Positions 22,028-31,119 of a stretch of DNA of 64,000 nt are shown here, piece by piece. The DNA is taken from assembly GCF_002946835.1 (NCBI RefSeq), contig NZ_CP026652.1, positions 2,604,001 to 2,668,000 on the forward strand, in the 5' to 3' direction. This stretch comes from Streptomyces dengpaensis. GTDB lineage: Bacteria > Actinomycetota > Actinomycetes > Streptomycetales > Streptomycetaceae. Position numbers and translations under genes: made by a program. How positions within the stretch are numbered: position 1 is the stretch's first letter; each line of letters begins with the position of its first letter. Below the pieces are notes generated by a model. That model was not told the DNA's origin. It worked only from the letters and a program-made list of their open reading frames with translations, and made no database searches.

Positions 22028-22351
22028 ATGGCTGAAGGACACACGATCACCATCGAGCAGGGCACCCAGCATGTGCGGGTCACCCACGGCGGCCAGGTGT
22101 TGGCGGAGAGCGACCGACCCCTCGTCATGCGCGAGACGGGCTGTCCGGATCGCTACTACCTGCCGGCGGAGGACGTACGGCTCGACCTGCTGACCCCCTC
22201 CGAGACGCACACCTACTGCCCCTTCAAGGGAACCGCGGCCTACTGGTCACTCCCGGACGCGCCCGACCTGGTCTGGGCGTACCCCGACCCCAAGCCCGAC
22301 GTCTCCGCGCTCAAGGACCACCTCTGCTTCTACGACGTGGAGGTGGTGTGA
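22028..22351 (+). CDS. DUF427 domain protein
   Basis: A 107-residue protein from ATG 22028 (MAEGHTITIEQGTQHVRV). It has the compact beta-rich DUF427 signature: RPLVMRETGCPDRYYLPAEDV, THTYCPFKGTAAYWS and HLCFYDVEV. The function is unknown. It is divergent from the LOG-family gene with a 50-bp spacer, so its promoter is short or shared. Confidence 0.9.
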   Translation: MAEGHTITIEQGTQHVRVTHGGQVLAESDRPLVMRETGCPDRYYLPAEDVRLDLLTPSETHTYCPFKGTAAYWSLPDAPDLVWAYPDPKPDVSALKDHLCFYDVEVV

Positions 22352-22409
22352 CCCGATGAGTTCCGTGCCCGCGCCGGCACGGACGGTTGACGCGGACGGT
22401 GAAACCGAC

Positions 22410-22478
22410 GCCGTCGCGCGCGGCGTGGCGTATGCCGTCGCGCGCGTGGTCTAAACGGACGCCGTCGCGCGCGTGGTC
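22410..22478. repeat. Duplications of the mnmA 3' end beyond its stop
   Basis: GCCGTCGCGCGCG occurs at 22410, 22434 and 22461. The last copy lies inside the final codons of mnmA (read on the minus strand); copies at 22434 and 22410 lie past the stop. The 18-bp GCCGTCGCGCGCGTGGTC is identical in the 22434 and 22461 copies. Confidence 0.9.
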
Positions 22479-23572
22479 GTCGCGATCGTCGCCGAGCCGA
22501 CCACGCGCGTGCCGTCGTACAGGACGATCGCCTGGCCGGGGGCGACCCCGCGGACCGGCTCGGTGAAGGCGACGTCGAGCGATCCGTCGACGAGTTCGGC
22601 GGTGACCGTCGTCTCGCCGCCGTGGGCGCGGAGTTGGGCGGTGTACGTGCCCGGCCCTGTCGGGGCGGCGCCGCACCAGCGGGGCTTGATCGCGGTCAGG
22701 GCGGAGACGTCGAGGGAGGCGGCCGGGCCGACCGTCACCGTGTTGTCGACCGGCGAGATGTCCAGGACGTAGCGCGGCTTGCCGTCGGCGGCCGGGGTGC
22801 CGATCCGCAGCCCCTTGCGCTGGCCGATCGTGAAGCCGTAGGCGCCCTCGTGGGTGCCCACCTTCGCGCCGACCTCGTCGACGATGTCGCCCTCGGACTT
22901 GCCGAGGCGGTTCGCCAGGAAGCCCTGGGTGTCACCGTCGGCGATGAAGCAGATGTCGTGCGAGTCCGGCTTCCTGGCGACGGCGAGGCCCCGGCGCTCG
23001 GCTTCGGCGCGGATCTCGTCCTTCGTGGTGACCGTGTCGCCGAGCGGGAACATCGCGTGGGCGAGCTGGCGGTCGTCGAGCACCCCGAGGACGTACGACT
23101 GGTCCTTGGCCATGTCGGAGGCTCGGTGCAGCTCGCGCGTACCGTCCTCGTTCACGATCACCTTGGCGTAGTGGCCCGTGCAGACCGCGTCGAAGCCGAG
23201 CGCGAGCGCCTTGTCGAGCAGGGCGGCGAACTTGATCTTCTCGTTGCAGCGCAGGCACGGGTTCGGGGTGCGTCCCGCCTCGTACTCGGCGATGAAGTCC
23301 TCGACCACGTCCTCGCGGAAGCGCTCGGCGAGGTCCCACACGTAGAAGGGGATGCCGATGACGTCGGCCGCGCGGCGGGCGTCGCGCGAGTCCTCGATGG
23401 TGCAACAGCCGCGCGCGCCGGTCCGGAACGATTGAGGGTTGGCGGAGAGCGCGAGGTGTACGCCCGTCACGTCGTGGCCTGCTTCCGCCGCGCGGGCGGC
23501 GGCTACGGCGGAGTCCACTCCGCCCGACATGGCGGCGAGGACGCGGAGGGGGCGCTGCGAGGTCTCAGTCAT
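22451..23572 (-). CDS. mnmA: tRNA-specific 2-thiouridylase MnmA
   Basis: A 373-residue protein from ATG 23572 ([20 protein letters not shown]). It shows the PP-loop SGGVDS (16-21), the catalytic Cys pair region [12 protein letters not shown] (Cys106, Cys109) and the partner Cys in [10 protein letters not shown], followed by the FTIGQRKGL central domain and a C-terminal beta-barrel. It thiolates U34 of Lys, Glu and Gln tRNAs. Sulfur would come from the cysteine desulfurase gene nearby. Open sequence upstream in the same frame merges into a PASTA gene remnant and is not part of it. Confidence 0.97.
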   Translation of the reverse strand: MTETSQRPLRVLAAMSGGVDSAVAAARAAEAGHDVTGVHLALSANPQSFRTGARGCCTIEDSRDARRAADVIGIPFYVWDLAERFREDVVEDFIAEYEAGRTPNPCLRCNEKIKFAALLDKALALGFDAVCTGHYAKVIVNEDGTRELHRASDMAKDQSYVLGVLDDRQLAHAMFPLGDTVTTKDEIRAEAERRGLAVARKPDSHDICFIADGDTQGFLANRLGKSEGDIVDEVGAKVGTHEGAYGFTIGQRKGLRIGTPAADGKPRYVLDISPVDNTVTVGPAASLDVSALTAIKPRWCGAAPTGPGTYTAQLRAHGGETTVTAELVDGSLDVAFTEPVRGVAPGQAIVLYDGTRVVGSATIATTTRATASV

Positions 23573-23632
23573 AACCCCTCCAGAGTACGGGGCCGGGGGA
23601 ACGGAAGCCCGCGCGTATCCGTTGAAGATCGC

Positions 23633-24352
23633 ATGAAGGACGAAAAGGCGAAGCCGCGCGGCCGTAGGGCCAAGGACGCGGACCGGCGTATGGGGCGTCG
23701 GACGCTGCTCATCGGCGGTGCGGCGGCCGCGGTGGGCACCGCCGTGCTGGCACGGGACGAGCTCCGGCGGCTGTGGTGGCGGATGCCGGGGATGGAGAAG
23801 CCGCGGGTGGACGGTGCCGTCGACTTCCGGGGTGCCACGTGGGTGGCCGCCTCGGCGGCGAACTGGCGACGCGCGGACCGGCCCGACGACTACGGCATAG
23901 ACCGGGTGATCATCCATGTCACCCAGGGCAGCTTCGCCAGCGCCGTGAGGGTCTTCCAGGACCCGGGGCACGGCGCGGCCGCTCACTACATCGTCCGCAA
24001 GGACGGGCACATCACCCAGATGATCCGCGAGCTGGACGTGGCGTTCCACGCGGGCAACCGCGAGTTCAACGAGCGGAGCGTCGGCATCGAGCACGCTGGA
24101 TTCGTGGACCGGCCGGAGGACTTCACGGACGCGATGTACGCCGCCTCCGCACGGCTGACGGCCCGGATATGCGAGCGGTACGGCATACCCGTGGACCGCG
24201 AGCACATCATCGGGCACGTGGAGATCCCCGGGACCGACCACACCGATCCCGGTCCGCACTGGGACTGGGACCGGTACCTGCGGCTGGTGCGTGAGGCAGC
24301 CGAGGCGTCCACGAGCCGCGGCGTAGCCGAGGCGGCCACGAGCACGGCCTAG
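23633..24352 (+). CDS. Tat-exported N-acetylmuramoyl-L-alanine amidase (Amidase_2)
   Basis: A 239-residue protein from ATG 23633. A twin-arginine signal ([20 protein letters not shown], preceded by a basic stretch) leads to an Amidase_2/PGRP domain: VIIHVTQG with the first zinc His, [34 protein letters not shown], and the late [22 protein letters not shown] with further ligands. It should cut the amide between MurNAc and the stem peptide outside the cell. It is divergent from mnmA (60-bp gap). Confidence 0.92.
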   Translation: MKDEKAKPRGRRAKDADRRMGRRTLLIGGAAAAVGTAVLARDELRRLWWRMPGMEKPRVDGAVDFRGATWVAASAANWRRADRPDDYGIDRVIIHVTQGSFASAVRVFQDPGHGAAAHYIVRKDGHITQMIRELDVAFHAGNREFNERSVGIEHAGFVDRPEDFTDAMYAASARLTARICERYGIPVDREHIIGHVEIPGTDHTDPGPHWDWDRYLRLVREAAEASTSRGVAEAATSTA

Positions 24353-24389
24353 CCGGGTGCGCATGGGGACCTGAGCCAGGCTCTTCTGC

Positions 24390-24998
24390 TCAGGTGCCGT
24401 CCGCCCCGGTGACGGTGCCACCGCTGTCGGTGCCCGCGTCGGTGCCCCGGTCAGCTCGTTGCCCACCGTTTCCTCGCCGACCACCAGGGTCACTGTGCTG
24501 CCGGGCTCCAGCCGGCCGCTGGGCGGGTCCTGGCTGATGACGAGGCCTTGCTGTTCGGCGGACACCTGCTGGGAGGTGGTCTCGGGGACCAGTCCGGCAT
24601 CGCGGATGGCTTGTTCCGCGTCGGGCAGGGGCTGACCCACCACCGAGGGCACGTCCACCAGGACGGCTCCCGTGGAGGAGTCGGCCGCGATCAACAGGGT
24701 CACGGTGGAGCCCCCGGGGGCTGTGCTGCCGCCTTCCGGTTCGGTCCCGGCGGCGGCGCCGGGAGCCACATCGGGGTCGTCGGCCTCCTTGGTCTCCACG
24801 GTGAAGCCCGCGTCGGTCAGCGCCTGGGTCGCCGTCTCCTCGGACTGGCCCCTGACCTCGGGCACGGTGGCCGGCTCCGCGCTGCCCGGGTTCTCGGGGT
24901 CGGTCGTCTCGGGTGCTTCGGGCAGCTCGATCTCGACCTCGGGGTCGTACACGTCCACGACGACGATGGACGTGCCCGCGTCCTCCGGGTCCGTGCGT
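24390..24998 (-). pseudogene. Remnant of a PASTA-domain protein
   Basis: The sequence reads clearly as two PASTA repeats: [20 protein letters not shown] and [20 protein letters not shown], each ending in GSTVTLLI or GSTVTLVVG. An acidic linker ([17 protein letters not shown]) precedes them. There is no good start codon: the frame begins right after the cysteine desulfurase stop, with only internal GTGs (24958, 24952). Near 24440 the frame runs on into antisense sequence; a one-base shift would restore a plausible Gly/Thr/Asp tail ending at the TGA at 24390. I read it as a truncated, frameshifted gene; a short functional gene from GTG 24958 remains possible. Confidence 0.65.
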
Positions 24999-25001
24999 CC
25001 C

Positions 25002-26171
25002 CTACGTGAGCCCCGCCGTGCGCGCCCGTTCCACCGCCGGGCCGATCGCCTGGGCCACCGCCTCGACGTCCGCGTCCGTGGAGGTGTGACCGAGCGAGAA
25101 GCGGAGGGTGCCGCGGGCGAGGTCGGGGTCGGTGCCGGTCGCGAGGAGGACGTGGCTGGGCTGGGCCACGCCCGCCGTGCACGCGGAGCCCGTGGAGCAC
25201 TCGATGCCCTGCGCGTCCAGGAGGAGCAGCAGGGAGTCGCCCTCACAGCCCGGGAACATGAAGTGCGCGTTGGCGGGCAGCCGGCCAGCACTCGCCGGGT
25301 CGCCGCCGAGGATCGCGTCGGGCACGGCCTTGCGTACGGCCTCGACCAGGTCGTCGCGCAGGGCGCCGATCTCGCGGGCGAACCATTCGCGCCGCTCGGC
25401 GGCGAGCCGCCCGGCGACGGCGAAGGAGGCGATCGCGGGCACATCGAGCGTCCCGGAGCGGACATGGCGCTCCTGGCCGCCGCCGTGCAGGACGGGTACG
25501 GGGCTGTACTCGCGGCCCAGGAGCAGCGCGCCGATGCCGTACGGGCCGCCGATCTTGTGGCCGGACACCGTCATCGCGGCGAGCCCCGACGTGCCGAAGT
25601 CGACCGGGATCTGGCCGAAGGCCTGGACCGCGTCGGCGTGCAGCGGGACGTCGAACTCGGCGGCGGTGTCGACCAGTTCGCGGACCGGCATCACCGTGCC
25701 GATCTCGTTGTTGGCCCACATGACCGTGGCGAGGGCGACGTCGTCGGGGTTGCGGGCGATGGCCTCACGCAGGGCGTCCGGGTGGACGCGGCCGCACGAG
25801 TCGACGGGCAGGTACTCGACCGTGGCGCCCTCGTGTTCGCCGAGCCAGTGGACGGCGTCGAGGACGGCGTGGTGCTCGACGGGGCTCGCCAGGACGCGGG
25901 TGCGGGCCGGGTCGGCGTCTCTGCGGGACCAGTACAGGCCCTTCACCGCGAGGTTGTCGGCCTCGGTGCCGCCGGAGGTGAAGACCACCTCGCTGGGGCG
26001 TGCGCCGAGGGCTTCCGCCAGGGTTTCGCGGGCTTCCTCGACCGTCCGCCTGGCGCGGCGGCCGGCGGCGTGCAGGGAGGAGGCGTTGCCCGTGATGCTC
26101 AGCTGGGCGGTCAGTGCCTCTACCGCCTCGGGGAGCATGGGGGTGGTCGCGGCGTGGTCGAGGTAAGCCAT
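25002..26171 (-). CDS. Cysteine desulfurase (NifS/IscS family)
   Basis: A 389-residue class V aminotransferase fold protein from ATG 26171 ([20 protein letters not shown]). It has the PLP lysine in [12 protein letters not shown], the [12 protein letters not shown] block, the active-site Cys loop [12 protein letters not shown], and the early [12 protein letters not shown]. It removes sulfur from cysteine as a persulfide for Fe-S clusters and tRNA thiolation, which fits mnmA 1.4 kb downstream. No IscU-like scaffold gene is adjacent. Confidence 0.96.
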   Translation of the reverse strand: MAYLDHAATTPMLPEAVEALTAQLSITGNASSLHAAGRRARRTVEEARETLAEALGARPSEVVFTSGGTEADNLAVKGLYWSRRDADPARTRVLASPVEHHAVLDAVHWLGEHEGATVEYLPVDSCGRVHPDALREAIARNPDDVALATVMWANNEIGTVMPVRELVDTAAEFDVPLHADAVQAFGQIPVDFGTSGLAAMTVSGHKIGGPYGIGALLLGREYSPVPVLHGGGQERHVRSGTLDVPAIASFAVAGRLAAERREWFAREIGALRDDLVEAVRKAVPDAILGGDPASAGRLPANAHFMFPGCEGDSLLLLLDAQGIECSTGSACTAGVAQPSHVLLATGTDPDLARGTLRFSLGHTSTDADVEAVAQAIGPAVERARTAGLT

Positions 26172-26432
26172 GGTGGGCCCGATTCTACGGGCCCGCTCTC
26201 CACCGGCCTTCGCCCCCTGCTTCGGCGGTCGTTGGCCTGGCCCGTGCCCGGGGTTCGTTTGCGCCTTACCGGCGCTGGGGCCGGACCCCTGTGCGACGCA
26301 ACCGGCGCTGCAGGCTGTGCCCACCCTCCCCCACTCTCGGCTTCTCCCCCAGTGCCTTAAGGGCCTGGGAGGTACCCCCAGAGCGGGGGGACCCCCATCG
26401 CCCTGCGGAACGACTGCCCACAGCGGTATCCC
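26172..26432. other. 261-bp spacer with a Streptomyces intergenic repeat
   Basis: No gene is supported. At 26321-26400 lies a complex repeat: CCACCCTCCCCCACTCTCGG through CCCAGTGCCTTAAGGGCCTGG to GGGGGGACCCCCATCG, able to fold on itself. It is the longer relative of the element found inside the LuxR gene at 7543-7582. It may also end transcription of the small membrane gene at 26433. Confidence 0.7.
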
Positions 26433-26699
26433 CTAGAAGTCCCAGGACACCGTGCCGTCCCACTGCATGAACGCCAGCAGTACCACGAGGTCCGCGATGC
26501 CCAGGCCCAGGCCCAGGAAGGCGCGGCCCCGGCGGGTTGTGCCGCGGAAGAGGGCGGCCGAGGCGAGGGCGATGGCGATGGGGCCCAGGACGAGGTTGAG
26601 GACCAGGAGGCCGAGGAGGCCGAGGATGAAGGAAGCGACGGCCATGCCGTCGGCGTCCCGGGAGGCGGCGCGGCGGGCGGGGACAGCGGTGATGTCCAT
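26433..26699 (-). CDS. Small DUF4190-like membrane protein
   Basis: An 88-residue protein from ATG 26699 (MDITAVPARRAASRDADGMA). Two hydrophobic segments (VASFILGLLGLLVLNLVLGP and GLGLGIADLVVLLAFMQW) flank a short basic loop with RGTTRRGRAF. The layout is that of the DUF4190 family; the function is unknown. It lies 22 bp downstream of another small membrane gene on the same strand, so both are probably under the TetR-flanked promoter. Confidence 0.75.
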   Translation of the reverse strand: MDITAVPARRAASRDADGMAVASFILGLLGLLVLNLVLGPIAIALASAALFRGTTRRGRAFLGLGLGIADLVVLLAFMQWDGTVSWDF

Positions 26700-26721
26700 G
26701 CTGTGAGTCAGCTCCCGACGG

Positions 26722-26889
26722 TCAGTTGGTGGAGGTGTGGCGTCGGCGGGCGGTGCGCTCGCGGACCGCGAAGACGGCGAGCCAGATGGCGATGACGGCG
26801 GCGGCGGCGAGGGTGACGGGCAGCGGCGCGTGGGCCACGGTGCCCATGACGACACCCAGGAGCAGGAGTGCGGCGACGAGGAACAGCAT
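26722..26889 (-). CDS. Small membrane protein divergent from a TetR gene
   Basis: From ATG 26889 the product is 55 residues: MLFLVAALLLLGVVMGTVAH, a second hydrophobic helix (AAAAVIAIWLAVFAV) and a basic tail. AGAGG lies six bases upstream, favouring this start. The frame is open to GTG 27006, but that region is the palindromic operator and its translation is not protein-like. The function is unknown; the position suggests control by the TetR protein. Confidence 0.6.
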   Translation of the reverse strand: MLFLVAALLLLGVVMGTVAHAPLPVTLAAAAVIAIWLAVFAVRERTARRRHTSTN

Positions 26890-26972
26890 GAGGTGCCTCT
26901 CGAAGAAGTCTCGAAGTCCAGCCCCGGAAGTCCGCTCCTCGACGGTGAGGCCCGACTGTTCCGGTGCTCGAC

Positions 26973-27012
26973 GACTCAGTGAACGATTGTAGTTACAGTT
27001 GTTCACTGACTC
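26973..27012. promoter_or_regulatory. 40-bp imperfect palindrome, probable TetR operator
   Basis: Arms GACTCAGTGAAC and GTTCACTGACTC frame an inner TGTAG/TTACA, so each half reads close to GAGTCAGTGAACNACTGTA. It lies between the divergent small membrane gene and the TetR gene, about 60 bp before the latter. Such a site would let the repressor control both directions. Confidence 0.7.
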
Positions 27013-27053
27013 ATCAGTCTAGCGCGCTCCTCCGGCTTTTCCATTACGGAGAA

Positions 27054-27066
27054 CAGTTGTTAACTG
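27054..27066. promoter_or_regulatory. Second small palindrome adjoining the TetR start
   Basis: CAGTTGTTAACTG is a perfect dyad (5-bp arms) ending six bases before the TetR ATG. Its GTTGTTAACTG resembles the inner half-site of the larger palindrome upstream. Its position suggests autorepression. Confidence 0.5.
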
Positions 27067-27072
27067 CATGGC

Positions 27073-27696
27073 ATGAGTCACACGCTCGGCATCCGGCAGG
27101 CACAGAAGCAGAAAACCCGACAGGCGCTCCTCGACGCGGCGTTGGGGCTCCTGGAGGAGCAGAGCCTGAGCAGCCTGGGGCTGCGTGAGGTCACCCGTGC
27201 CGTCGGTGTCGCCCCGACCGCCTTCTACCGGCACTTCCGCTCGACGGCGGATCTCGGCGTGGCGCTGGTCGAGGAGGCGCTCGGCAGCCTGCACCCGATG
27301 ATCGAGGACACGGTGGCCGCGGCCGGGGACGAAGAACGCATCACGCGCGCCGTCGATCTGATTCGCCACCACGTCCAGGCGCACCCGGCGCACGTCCGTT
27401 TCGTCGCGCGCGAGCGGCACGGCGGCGTCCAGCCGGTGCGGGAGGCGATCAGCGAACAACTGGCCCGGTTCGCCTCGGAGGTGAAGGTCGCGCTGGCCGA
27501 AGGCCCGGAGTCGCGAGGGTGGAGCGACGACGACCTGATGATGCTCGCGAGCCTGTACGTCGACCAGATGCTGGCGGCGGCATCGGCGTTCCTGGAGACG
27601 CTGGACGCACCGGAGGAGGAGCGGGCGCGTGTGGCCCGCGTGACCAGCCGGCAGATGCGCCTGATCAGCATCGGCCGCCGCAACTGGATGGGGTGA
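27073..27696 (+). CDS. TetR-family regulator, FabR-like
   Basis: A 207-residue protein from ATG 27073. The N-terminal helix-turn-helix reads LREVTRAVGVAPTAFYRHFRS, close to the E. coli FabR type (APTSFYRHF); the C-terminal ligand domain contains HPAHVRFVARERHGGVQPVR and a DQMLAAASAFL helix. FabR-like proteins sense acyl thioesters and control fatty acid genes; the neighbouring acyl-CoA thioesterase fits, though that gene is convergent. There is no clear Shine-Dalgarno sequence, so the message may be leaderless. The palindromes upstream are likely operators. Confidence 0.88.
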   Translation: MSHTLGIRQAQKQKTRQALLDAALGLLEEQSLSSLGLREVTRAVGVAPTAFYRHFRSTADLGVALVEEALGSLHPMIEDTVAAAGDEERITRAVDLIRHHVQAHPAHVRFVARERHGGVQPVREAISEQLARFASEVKVALAEGPESRGWSDDDLMMLASLYVDQMLAAASAFLETLDAPEEERARVARVTSRQMRLISIGRRNWMG

Positions 27697-27895
27697 CGCC
27701 GCCGTTCACCGTGTGCGGCATCCCCGGGAAGGCCCGCGGTTCAAGGACGCTCCTCGCCGACACCGTCGAAGGCGACGCGAGGGCTGTGGCGTACAACGAA
27801 GTCGGAGCGAGGGCGCTGAAGGCCCGGGAGGGCGACGAGCACATGGCGGCGACGCTGCGCGTGCCGTGCGACGGGCGCCCGTGCGAACCGGGCCG

Positions 27896-27917
27896 GCCGG
27901 CCCCCGAAAGGGCCGGC
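27896..27917. terminator. Hairpin between convergent genes
   Basis: GCCGGCCC and GGGCCGGC enclose a CCGAAA loop. It lies between the convergent TetR and thioesterase genes and could end both transcripts. Confidence 0.75.
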
Positions 27918-27957
27918 GTCTACGGGCGGTTGGCGGCCCGCCTCGGCAGGCGTCCGC

Positions 27958-28845
27958 TCAGCTGAGCCGGGCCCGCGCGAGCTGCCGGGACTGGGCGACC
28001 AGCCGGTCCGCGCTGTCCCATACCTCGGCGTCCTCCTCCAGGAAGCCGCCGGCGAGGTTGCGGGTGGTGATCGACACGCGCAGCGGGCCGGGCGCCGGAC
28101 GGCAACGCACATGCACCGTCAGCTCGACAGTCGGCACCCAGCCGGACAGCCCGAGCTCGAAGGCGGTCGGCGGCAGCGCGTCGACCGCGAGGAGCAGAGA
28201 GAAGGGGTCGGCGTCGCGGCCGTCGGCGAGCCCGAACCAGGACCGCATCTCGCCCTTCCCGGACGGCGCCCCGAGCGCCCAGCCCAGGGTCGACGGGTCG
28301 AGCTTGAGGAACAGCCGGTCGGTGATCGCCGAGCTGCCCTGCACGGGAGCCGGGCCACCCGACGGAAGTCGGATATCAGGTGCAGTCTCGGGGCCGAAGC
28401 ACTGGTCCATCGGCGGGATCGCGGGCGGTGTCGCGGTCGTACGGACGTCGTCGGGGAGGGCGTCGAGGTCGCCGTACGAGGCGAGCACGCGGATCCGCTC
28501 GACCTCGTGGCCCTCGTCGTCGTACTGGAAGAGGGACGCCTGGCCGGTGGAGAGCGTCCGGCCGGAGCGGACGACGTCCGTGCGGACGACCGCCGGGCCC
28601 GGCCGGGAGGCGGTCAGGTAGTGCGCGGAGATGCTGAACGGGTCGGAGTGCGGCAGGGCGTCCGCGAGGGCGCGCCCCAGGACGGCCAGCAGATAGCCGC
28701 CGTTGACCGCGTTGATGATCGTCCACCCGGCGGAGAGGTCGATGTCGTAGACGCCGGGTTTGCGCAGGGTGACCGCGGTGTCGCGGTCGAACTCGCTGTC
28801 GCCGATCGTGGCCCGTGCGGCCTGTACCGAAGCTGCTTCTGGCAT
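27958..28845 (-). CDS. Acyl-CoA thioesterase (double hot-dog family)
   Basis: A 295-residue protein from ATG 28845 (MPEAASVQAARATIGDSEFD). It has two hot-dog units of the TesB/TE-II like type: the first has INAVNGGYLLAVLGRAL and HYLTASRPGPAVVRTDVVRSG, the second ends TVELTVHVRCRPAPGPLRVSI with AGGFLEEDAEVWDS. It should hydrolyse acyl-CoA thioesters in the cytoplasm. It converges on the TetR gene. A further in-frame extension to 29079 is not supported. Confidence 0.88.
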   Translation of the reverse strand: MPEAASVQAARATIGDSEFDRDTAVTLRKPGVYDIDLSAGWTIINAVNGGYLLAVLGRALADALPHSDPFSISAHYLTASRPGPAVVRTDVVRSGRTLSTGQASLFQYDDEGHEVERIRVLASYGDLDALPDDVRTTATPPAIPPMDQCFGPETAPDIRLPSGGPAPVQGSSAITDRLFLKLDPSTLGWALGAPSGKGEMRSWFGLADGRDADPFSLLLAVDALPPTAFELGLSGWVPTVELTVHVRCRPAPGPLRVSITTRNLAGGFLEEDAEVWDSADRLVAQSRQLARARLS

Positions 28846-28928
28846 GGATGAACGGTACAACAGGAAATTACTAAGCGGTAGCTTTGAGCGTTTCGGCCCC
28901 TGTGTCATCTGCGCGAGCGCGCCTGGCG

Positions 28929-29594
28929 CTACGGGGTCTCCGGCTCCGTCGCCGACGAGCGGCGGTGCCACGCACGCGGCGCTCGCCAGTGGAACCGCAT
29001 CGCGAGCAGCCGCAGGACGAAGGCGGTGACGGCCGCGAGTCCGCTGGTGAACGGGGACAGCGCGTCGTAGCGGATGCACACCACGACCATGGTGGCGCCG
29101 ACCATCGCGGGGACCGCGTAAAGGTCCCGGTCCCAGCGCAGCAGCGAGGGCACCTCGTTGGCGAGGACGTCGCGCAGCACACCGCCGCCCACCGCGGTGG
29201 CGAGACCGAGGGCGGCCGACTGGGTCAGGCCGAGCCCGTACTCGTACGCCTTCGTCGTGCCCGTGACGGAGAAGAGGCCGAGCCCAGCCGCGTCGAAGAC
29301 ATTGACGCCGCCCTGGATCCGCTCCACCTCCGGGTGGAGGAACAAGACGAGCAGGGCGGCGAGCAGCGGGGTGCTGAAGTAGCCGAGGTCGGTGAACGCG
29401 GCCGGGGGCACGGCCCCGATGATGAGGTCCCTGAACAGCCCTCCGCCCAGCGCCGTGACCTCGGCGAGGACGGCGATGCCGAAGACGTCGAAGTTCTTGC
29501 GGACGGCCAGCAGCGCGCCGGAGATCGCGAAGACGAAGATCCCGACGAGGTCGAGCACATGCTGGACGGAGGGGGTGAACAGTTCCTGGAGCAC
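28929..29594 (-). CDS. TRIC-type cation channel (UPF0126/YicG) membrane protein
   Basis: A 221-residue integral membrane protein starting at GTG 29594 (VLQELFTPSVQHVLDLVG). Two internally repeated units of three helices each carry the family motif: ALGGGLFRDLIIG and AVGGGVLRDVLANEVP. Bacterial TRIC homologues are trimeric monovalent-cation channels; an older annotation for the family is glycine transporter. The C-terminal tail is basic (WRAPRAWHRR). Confidence 0.9.
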   Translation of the reverse strand: MLQELFTPSVQHVLDLVGIFVFAISGALLAVRKNFDVFGIAVLAEVTALGGGLFRDLIIGAVPPAAFTDLGYFSTPLLAALLVLFLHPEVERIQGGVNVFDAAGLGLFSVTGTTKAYEYGLGLTQSAALGLATAVGGGVLRDVLANEVPSLLRWDRDLYAVPAMVGATMVVVCIRYDALSPFTSGLAAVTAFVLRLLAMRFHWRAPRAWHRRSSATEPETP

Positions 29595-29658
29595 CCGAAC
29601 ATTCTCACCCGCCGACGGGCGTGAACCTTACAAAGCAAGGCCCACGCCCGGCTACGGC

Positions 29659-31119
29659 CTACTTGCCGGTCGACTTCTGCCGATCGGCTTCGGGCTCATC
29701 GGCCTCTGCCGCAGTCTCAGCCTCAGCGGAGGCCTCGGGCTTCGCGGCCTCGGCCTCACCGGAGGCCTCGGGCTCGTCGCCCTCGGCGGCGGCCTCAGAC
29801 TCATCGGCCTCGGCCTCACCAGAGGCTTCGGCGTCCTCGACCTCGGCCTCGACCTCAGCTTCGGGCGCGTCAGCCTCAGCCACAGCGGCAGCTTCGGCCT
29901 CGGCTTCCTCGACCTCGGCGGAGCCCTCGGTCTCAGCCGGCGTCTCCTCCGAAGTCACCAACTCCACCGCGGCCTTCGCCACCGACAGCAGCACCGTGTC
30001 CTGCGGTGCCTGGTCCTCCGCGTTCTCCGGGTGGTGGCAGGCCACCTGCTGGCCGGGCTTCAGCTCCAGCAGCGGGGGCTCGGCCGTCTTGCAGATCTCC
30101 GTCGCCTTCCAGCACCGCGTGTGGAAGCGGCAGCCGCTCGGCGGCGAGATCGGCGAGGGCACGTCGCCGCGGAGCAGGATCCGCTCGCTCTTGGTGCCCC
30201 GGCGCTTGGGGTCCGGCACCGGCACGGCCGACATCAGGGCCTTGGTGTACGGGTGCATCGGCGCCTCGTACAGCGAGGTGCGGTCGGCGAGTTCGACGAT
30301 CTTGCCGAGGTACATCACCGCGATGCGGTCCGAGACATGGCGTACGACGGACAGGTCGTGCGCGATGATCACGTACGTCAGGCCGAGCTCGGACTGGAGG
30401 TCGTCCATCAGGTTGACGACCTGCGCCTGGATCGACACGTCGAGCGCGGAGACCGGCTCGTCCGCGACGACCAGCTTCGGCTTCAGGGCGAGCGCGCGGG
30501 CGATGCCGATGCGCTGGCGCTGGCCGCCGGAGAACTCGTGCGGGTAGCGGTTGTAGTGCTCGGGGCTCAGGCCCACCAGCTCGAGCAGCCGCTGGACCTC
30601 CTTCTTCACCCCGCCCTCGGGCTCAACTCCCTGGAGCCGGAAGGGCGCCGAGACGATCGAGCCGATGGTGTGCCGGGGGTTCAGCGACCCGTACGGGTCC
30701 TGGAAGATCATCTGGATGTCGCGGCGCAGCGGACGCAGCTTCCCCGCGCTGAGCGAGGTGATGTCCTTGCCCTCGAACTCGATGGTGCCGCCGGTCGGGT
30801 CCTGGAGCCGGGTGATGACGCGGCCCATGGTCGACTTGCCGCAGCCGGACTCGCCCACGACGCCGAGGGTCTCGCCCTTGCGCACCTCGAAGTCGATGCC
30901 GTCGACCGCCTTGACCGCGGCGACCTGGCGCTGGAGGACACCCTTCCGGATGGGGAAGTGCTTCTGCAGCCCCTGGACCCTGAGCAGAACCTCGCGGTCG
31001 TCCGAGCCCTTCGCCCTGTCCGCGCGGCCCTCGGGGGTCACGTCCGCACGGTCCTCGGCGGCCGCTGCCTGCTGCGGGACCACCGCGTCGGCGGCGTCCG
31101 TTTTCTTCGTCTCACTCAC
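29659..31119 (-). CDS. Oligopeptide ABC transporter ATP-binding protein (OppF/DppF type) with acidic tail
   Basis: A 486-residue protein from GTG 31119, which overlaps the stop of the preceding ATPase gene as GTGA. The ABC domain has Walker [10 protein letters not shown] (89-97), the [17 protein letters not shown] signature, Walker [14 protein letters not shown] and the oligopeptide C-terminal domain with the Fe-S-like Cys cluster ([14 protein letters not shown]). From about residue 365 there is an unusual 120-residue Ala/Glu-rich low-complexity tail ending ADRQKSTGK. With its partner ATPase it drives peptide uptake. It is the last gene of the five-gene operon. Confidence 0.95.
   Translation of the reverse strand: MSETKKTDAADAVVPQQAAAAEDRADVTPEGRADRAKGSDDREVLLRVQGLQKHFPIRKGVLQRQVAAVKAVDGIDFEVRKGETLGVVGESGCGKSTMGRVITRLQDPTGGTIEFEGKDITSLSAGKLRPLRRDIQMIFQDPYGSLNPRHTIGSIVSAPFRLQGVEPEGGVKKEVQRLLELVGLSPEHYNRYPHEFSGGQRQRIGIARALALKPKLVVADEPVSALDVSIQAQVVNLMDDLQSELGLTYVIIAHDLSVVRHVSDRIAVMYLGKIVELADRTSLYEAPMHPYTKALMSAVPVPDPKRRGTKSERILLRGDVPSPISPPSGCRFHTRCWKATEICKTAEPPLLELKPGQQVACHHPENAEDQAPQDTVLLSVAKAAVELVTSEETPAETEGSAEVEEAEAEAAAVAEADAPEAEVEAEVEDAEASGEAEADESEAAAEGDEPEASGEAEAAKPEASAEAETAAEADEPEADRQKSTGK

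Noticed and set aside
22451..25465. A single 1,004-codon open frame covering mnmA, the region antisense to the amidase gene, and the PASTA remnant
   Set aside because: Only its last 373 codons match MnmA and a short middle part matches PASTA; the rest is antisense to well-supported genes. High GC keeps shadow frames open.
26890..27006. A longer 94-codon form of the small membrane protein
   Set aside because: The added N-terminus would be translated from the palindromic operator; a better ribosome-binding site lies before ATG 26889.
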